NCBI GenBank assembly: GCA_018714445.1
Contig: DVNK01000032.1
Location: 18,157-82,156 of the forward strand
Direction of reading: 5' to 3'
DNA length: 64,000 nucleotides
Source of the DNA: Candidatus Fimadaptatus faecigallinarum
GTDB taxonomy: Bacteria > Bacillota > Clostridia > Christensenellales > Aristaeellaceae
The position numbers were made by a program, and so were the translations under genes. Each line of letters begins with the position of its first letter. Position 1 is the stretch's first letter. Under the pieces are notes generated by a model. That model was not told where the DNA came from, searched no databases, and saw only the letters and a list, made by a program, of their open reading frames with translations. This document shows positions 59,294-64,000 of this stretch, one piece after another.

Positions 59294-60262
59294 TCAGCTC
59301 ACCGTCTGTTCATACATACCCAGCACGGCCATGTCGGCGTCCACGCCTTCAAACCCGTCCACAGCGTACACCAGCAGCGTCAGCTTGCAGCCGGTGATCT
59401 CGGTATCGGATATCGCCGACACCAGGCTGATCTCGCGCGGCATGTCCAGGCCGGCCTGAGTATACGACACCGGGTCGCCGTCGGCCTCCCATATAACTTC
59501 GCCATTGGCGTTGGTCAGCAGCGCGTGTATCTTGATGTCGTACAGATCGGGCTGGTTGGTGTAGAGCAGGCTCAGGCAACCGGTCGTGGTGCCCGTAACC
59601 ATAAGCGCCGGCGCGCCGTTTAAGTTGGTCAGCGTGCCAAGCTGCACCGTGACGTCGTAAATGTCAAACACCTGCGGGTCCTGTATGACCACATTGCCCA
59701 GCGTACTGGGCAGCGTCGTGAGCGCCTTTACGGTTATGTCAGGGCGTTCGGCCACTGCCTCTTCGGACGTCACGCACACTGTACACGGTTTGAGGCCGCG
59801 GTTATACGCCACCAGCATGGTCTCCTGAGTAGCGTTGCGCATGCCCTGGCAGTTTTCGTCAAAGTGGAAAGACTCGCCATTTTCGGTATCCCATACCAGC
59901 GGGCCTTCATTGACCGTGGGCGCGGGCGTGGGTGCGACAGTGGGCGTCGCGGTAGGCGCAGGCGATTCGCTTGAATCCGCCAGCGTGCCATCGGCGTTGG
60001 TCACTGCGGGCGTGGCGCTGGCGTTTGCGCCCAGCGCGTCCAGTTCGGTCGTGCCCTGGTTGCGCACGCCCCACTTCATGACCGAACCGCATATCAGCAC
60101 CACGCACAGCGCCATTGCGGTGAGCAGCCACACTATGGGCTGCTTATATACGGGGCGCTTGACCACGTATCTTCTGCGCCTTCGATTGCCTTGATACGCC
60201 GGCCGCCACACTGACCCGTTTTTTTCCGAATCGCGGCCGCGATTATTGCGATAGTCCGACAT
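59294..60262 (-). CDS. single-TM exported protein with one H-x4-C...C-x2-C module
   Basis: TM WLLTAMALCVVLICGSVMKW; SFHFDENCQGMRNATQETMLVAYNRGLKPCTVC. Confidence 0.7.
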   Translation of the reverse strand: MSDYRNNRGRDSEKNGSVWRPAYQGNRRRRRYVVKRPVYKQPIVWLLTAMALCVVLICGSVMKWGVRNQGTTELDALGANASATPAVTNADGTLADSSESPAPTATPTVAPTPAPTVNEGPLVWDTENGESFHFDENCQGMRNATQETMLVAYNRGLKPCTVCVTSEEAVAERPDITVKALTTLPSTLGNVVIQDPQVFDIYDVTVQLGTLTNLNGAPALMVTGTTTGCLSLLYTNQPDLYDIKIHALLTNANGEVIWEADGDPVSYTQAGLDMPREISLVSAISDTEITGCKLTLLVYAVDGFEGVDADMAVLGMYEQTVS

Positions 60263-60579
60263 ACGGTTGCCTCCTTAACCACTGCATAGCTTGATTCCAT
60301 TATACTACATCGCAAGGTTTTTTTAAATGGTATCTTTGGCGTACCGCTTAAAAAACCGCAAAAATGCCTCAATTGGCCGCAGGACGCGCGCGCCTCGCGC
60401 AGGCCCCGCGCAAACTTGCGCACTGCGCCCTGAATGCGGCCCAGTAAGTACCCGGTTTGCCACAATGACGTCAAACCGATATGTTACAATCGACTTGCAA
60501 TAAAGTCCGGCTCAAGCGCCGGAACCCGACCGGCGGCGCATCCTGCCAGACGCCGCCCCCCTAGAAAAGAGGTGCCAAT

Positions 60580-61005
60580 ATGCATGACAGTCATGACGAT
60601 AATATAAAGAACGTCGCCGTATGCGTGACGGGACAGCGCGATTGCGGCCAGCTGATACGCGCCGGACGCGAGCTGGCCGACAGCACCGGCGGCGCGCTGG
60701 TGGTAATGAGCGCGCTGCCACGGCTCTACGGCCAGGACACCGCGCGCGTGCTGGAATACCTGTACGAGTGCAGCGCCCACGCAGGCGCACAGATGCTGGT
60801 GATGTACACCAACCGCCCATTCGAGGCGCTGACAGACGGCTTCAAAAAGCACGGCATTGGTCATGTGCTGCTGGGCGAACCGCGCCGGCGCAGTTCACAG
60901 ATGCGCACGCGGCTCAAGGGCGGCTATCCCGGAGCCAAATACTACGCGCTTGACCAGAGCGGCCACGCGTGCCAGACACAACAGCTGGCCGCCTGCGCAC
61001 TGTAG
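60580..61005 (+). CDS. universal-stress/KdpD-USP-like protein
   Basis: NVAVCVTGQRDCGQLIRAGRELADSTGGALVVMSALPR...; SD upstream. Confidence 0.5.
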   Translation: MHDSHDDNIKNVAVCVTGQRDCGQLIRAGRELADSTGGALVVMSALPRLYGQDTARVLEYLYECSAHAGAQMLVMYTNRPFEALTDGFKKHGIGHVLLGEPRRRSSQMRTRLKGGYPGAKYYALDQSGHACQTQQLAACAL

Positions 61006-61577
61006 CCGGCGCGTTGACATAGATTATTACATGCAAAGCTCCAAGGCGCGGCGCACGTCCCGGCATTCAGGGCGCGCGCCGCAAGTCGCTTTTGGTTGCG
61101 TTTTACGCCGGCCATATCCTGTTTCTTCCAATTTATATGCGCTTATTCCATACCTGCCGTATTCTTACAGCGCGGTCCGTCGGCTCATCTGAGTCGCCGG
61201 GCAGCTGGAGCGGCAGCGCGTCAAGGCCATATGCCATGGCGTGCTATACTTTGCCTTCGATGTCGCATGACTCGCCCGTACATGAGTGTGTGATTGAAAG
61301 CGTCATGCCGCGGTTTAGCATATCGCCGACCTGTCAAGCCACATTAATTGTATGCGCTTTAGTGTGAGATCACACAGCGACATGCCGCGACTGAACGTAA
61401 AGCCGTGCATGCGAAACCGCATTCGTGCGCAGATTGCAGCCGTCCGTACTTGCGCATTGACCGCGCTCACCTGGCCAATGCCCCGCCTGCGTGCGATGCC
61501 CATGACCCCGCCGCGTCAGTCCGCTGCCAGTTCAAGACACCTCACCGGCATGCCCCGCGCCCTCCATAGCAAAAGAA

Positions 61578-61602
61578 AAAGCCCGGACCATGTCCGAGCT
61601 AA
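61578..61602 (-). terminator. rho-independent terminator of tRNA operon
   Basis: Minus strand AGCTCGGACATGGTCCGGGCTTTTTC. Confidence 0.85.
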
Positions 61603-61605
61603 AAG

Positions 61606-61679
61606 TAGCGGCGGTGGGATTCGAACCTACGACACTCCGGGTATGAACCGAATGCTCTAGCCAACTGAGCTACGCCGCC
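61606..61679 (-). tRNA. tRNA-Met(CAT), elongator
   Basis: Minus strand GGCGGCGTAGCTCAGTTGGCTAGAGCATTCGGTTCATACCCGGAGTGTCGTAGGTTCGAATCCCACCGCCGCTA. Confidence 0.95.
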
Positions 61680-61683
61680 AAAG

Positions 61684-61757
61684 TTGCGGGGGAAGGATTT
61701 GAACCTTCGACCTCCGGGTTATGAGCCCGACGAGCTGCCAGACTGCTCTACCCCGCG
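61684..61757 (-). tRNA. tRNA-fMet(CAT), initiator
   Basis: Minus strand CGCGGGGTAGAGCAGTCTGGCAGCTCGTCGGGCTCATAACCCGGAGGTCGAAGGTTCAAATCCTTCCCCCGCAA; unpaired C1:A72 and GGG/CCC anticodon stem. Confidence 0.96.
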
Positions 61758-61785
61758 ATACTGCCGGTCTCCCGACGACTTTTTC

Positions 61786-61814
61786 AGTATACCACTTTCA
61801 GCCACCTTTGTCAA
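61786..61814 (-). promoter_or_regulatory. promoter of tRNA operon
   Basis: Minus strand TTGACA-N17-TATACT. Confidence 0.9.
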
Positions 61815-62102
61815 TAGGTTTTGCGAAATTTTTTTGCCGCGCACTGACTCACTTACTCTCTTGCCATTGTAACATTCTACACAAAAACGAAATACTTTCA
61901 AAATTTATTAAAAAACTCATTTAAAAGTGACTTTGTTTGTGGTATACTAGGTTAGCCGGTACATTGCCAGGCGCTTGCGCGGGCAGTGCAACTATTGGTC
62001 GGCGGCGGCTTACAAGCTACACATGCAATATGACAGGTGGATTTAACAGCCATTTTTCACGAGCTGTGAACAAAGGCGGGACTTCATTCGTCCCATAAAG
62101 AG

Positions 62103-62131
62103 TTGAACTTTTGTCCAAGAAGGTATATAAT
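62103..62131 (+). promoter_or_regulatory. sigma-A-type promoter
   Basis: TTGAAC-N17-TATAAT, about 105 bp upstream of the ATG at 62237. Confidence 0.75.
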
Positions 62132-62236
62132 GATGCTATGCTTGGACAGGTGTCCTGATACCAACCCCGACAAAGACAGATTATTGCGGGCGGAAGCCGC
62201 AGCCTGAATAATCCAAACAGTAAAGGAGCGTCCGAT

Positions 62237-63667
62237 ATGCGCACAACCGATAACTTTGACCACGATCCGCCGCGCAAGGCAGCCAGCGATTCGCGTGCCT
62301 CCAGTACCGCACGCAATCAGGCGCCGCGCCAGCCGGTGCGCCGCCCGCCCGTTCAGATGGATAATGACTCATATGATGACGATATCCGCTACGACGATGA
62401 GCTGGACGAGCAGCAGGATCAATACGACCCCGAATACGATGAATACGACGACTACGATGAACCCGCACCCTGGTATGACAGCTTCTGGTTCATCTGCGTT
62501 TGCCTTGTTATATGCCCGCCGTATGCGCTATACCGCATATGGAAGGATGAACGCTTTACCCTCACCAATCGCTGGTTGATATCCGCAATCGACGTGTGCT
62601 GGATGCTTATAATACTTATACTGCTGTTCAGCTCGCTGTTCGCACGCGACAACTCCTCCAGCGACGTAAACGGCGTCAACTCCGTGCCCACTTCGGGCAT
62701 AGATATTTCGATGCCCTCGGCCGATCCCAATGCGTCGGCGTCGACCAGCCCCAGCGGCTCGGCAGGCCCGCAGGTGACGCCTGATCCCAACGCGTCGCCC
62801 AGCGCCTCGTCCACTGCGCTGGCTGGCAATACCGTGGCTCAGCCCGGTCAGAGCGCTGCGCCCGGCACTACGTTACGTCCCAGCTCGACCAGCACGGCTT
62901 CGGCCACTACCAGACCCACTTCTACGACAAACTCGTCTCAGAAGGTCTGGTATACCTCGGGCGGCACCTACTACCACAGCACCAGCACCTGCGGCGGCAC
63001 CATGAGCGGAGCCAGCCAGCATACGCTGGCCGAGGCGGAAGCGGCTAACAAGAAGCGCTGCCCGTACTGCTATGACGGCGTGCCGCGCGGCGATTCGTCC
63101 TCCGGCTCGTCTTCGGGCTCGTCGACGACGCATACTACCGTCACCCGTACGGCGCGGCCCACTACTCGCCCCACCGCGCGCGTGACCCAGCGTCCGACCG
63201 CTAACGCTACTACCGTGGTGGTCACGCCTACGCCGCAGCCCACGCCCTCTTCGACTTCGCCGTACGCGGTCATGGTCTACTTCAACGTCAACGGCGAGTA
63301 CTACCACAGCATAAGCAACTGCCAGGGCATGAAGAATGCCGGCTACTACACGATAGGTCAGGCCATAGACGCCGGTAAGAAGCGCTGCCCGGTCTGCAAC
63401 GCGCCCGAGCCCGGCTCGACTGTGACGCCGTCGCCGTCGCCGGTACCCACGCCCACGCCGGTACCCACACCCATAATTCACATAGTCTGGTATCGTCCGG
63501 ACAGCCAGTGGTATCACGCGGTAAGCAATTGCCAGGGCATGGTAGGTGCAACCCGCCATACGCTGGGCGAGGCTATCGACGACAACAAGCCGCCGTGCCC
63601 GTACTGCCATCCGCCGACGGCTGACAGCATCTACGCCACGGCAACGCCGATGCCCACAGGTAACTGA
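62237..63667 (+). CDS. membrane protein with acidic cytoplasmic N-terminus and three extracellular H-x4-C...C-x2-C modules in Ser/Thr/Pro linkers
   Basis: YYHSTSTCGGTMSGASQHTLAEAEAANKKRCPYC; YYHSISNCQGMKNAGYYTIGQAIDAGKKRCPVC; WYHAVSNCQGMVGATRHTLGEAIDDNKPPCPYC. Confidence 0.8.
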   Translation: MRTTDNFDHDPPRKAASDSRASSTARNQAPRQPVRRPPVQMDNDSYDDDIRYDDELDEQQDQYDPEYDEYDDYDEPAPWYDSFWFICVCLVICPPYALYRIWKDERFTLTNRWLISAIDVCWMLIILILLFSSLFARDNSSSDVNGVNSVPTSGIDISMPSADPNASASTSPSGSAGPQVTPDPNASPSASSTALAGNTVAQPGQSAAPGTTLRPSSTSTASATTRPTSTTNSSQKVWYTSGGTYYHSTSTCGGTMSGASQHTLAEAEAANKKRCPYCYDGVPRGDSSSGSSSGSSTTHTTVTRTARPTTRPTARVTQRPTANATTVVVTPTPQPTPSSTSPYAVMVYFNVNGEYYHSISNCQGMKNAGYYTIGQAIDAGKKRCPVCNAPEPGSTVTPSPSPVPTPTPVPTPIIHIVWYRPDSQWYHAVSNCQGMVGATRHTLGEAIDDNKPPCPYCHPPTADSIYATATPMPTGN

Positions 63668-63674
63668 TAATCAT

Positions 63675-63700
63675 GAGCGGCTCCTGCATGGGAGCCGCTC
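63675..63700 (+). terminator. hairpin downstream of CDS
   Basis: GAGCGGCTCC...GGAGCCGCTC then ATTAAATTTATT. Confidence 0.7.
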
Positions 63701-64000
63701 ATTAAATTTATTCCCAAATGGCGGAGTTATGCCAATGAACTCGCCTGCAAATCAGGCGCTGTGGAGGCAAGCTTAAATGACTGCTGAAATTGTAAAAGTT
63801 AGCGTTTACATGCCGTTCGGCAGTTTAAATTCCCAGCAAGAGATATGTATTATGCTGTGGCTCCCTTGATAGGATTTGATACAATTTGGCGAAAGACAAG
63901 CGTCCGAACCACAAGGGGAATTTTTTCTCCCCCTTTTGGTTTTCCTGCATAGGGGGGAATTTCACCTCCTATATTAGTTTAAATCATTCATTGTAATACC

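Noticed and set aside
61606-61679. tRNA-Ile2(CAU) considered as identity of the first CAT tRNA
   Set aside because: Acceptor stem (GGCGGCG), TTCATAC loop and overall sequence fit elongator tRNA-Met better than tRNA-Ile2.

Overview
GC-rich chromosomal window, most likely from a Firmicutes/Clostridia-type anaerobe (inferred from gene content: tsaE-tsaB-rimI, hprK, CD3324-like, LplABC-like ABC genes, DUF1062). It is mostly housekeeping and carbohydrate metabolism: a partial GH95-like gene, a glycosidase-like protein, ROK kinase, hprK, a sulfatase, rpsB-tsf-pyrH, walJ-like/rlmH, a sugar ABC transporter, ddl-murF, tsaE-tsaB-rimI, ribU with an FMN riboswitch, galK, tgt-queA-ruvBA...ruvC, argG-argH, an ABC-F gene, an ECF sigma operon and a tRNA-Met/tRNA-fMet pair. 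I saw no CRISPR array, transposase or prophage. The most unusual feature is a set of unrelated, location-specific tandem-repeat arrays. Seven are intergenic (unit lengths 81, 42, 100, 264, 118, 58 and about 93 bp) and several more are in-frame inside CDSs. The 93-bp array at 51.27-51.80 kb carries a DnaA-box sequence (TTATCCACA) in each unit, four exact and two with one or two mismatches, all in one orientation and about 9 helical turns apart. Other leads are an ABC-F gene with a consensus promoter, a 7-codon leader ORF and mutually exclusive stems; two membrane proteins sharing an H-x4-C...C-x2-C module; an ECF sigma factor next to a very large WG-repeat membrane protein; Ddl and MurF with atypical terminal extensions; and frequent AUA isoleucine codons despite high GC. 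All assignments come from reading the sequence. No database search or folding program was run.
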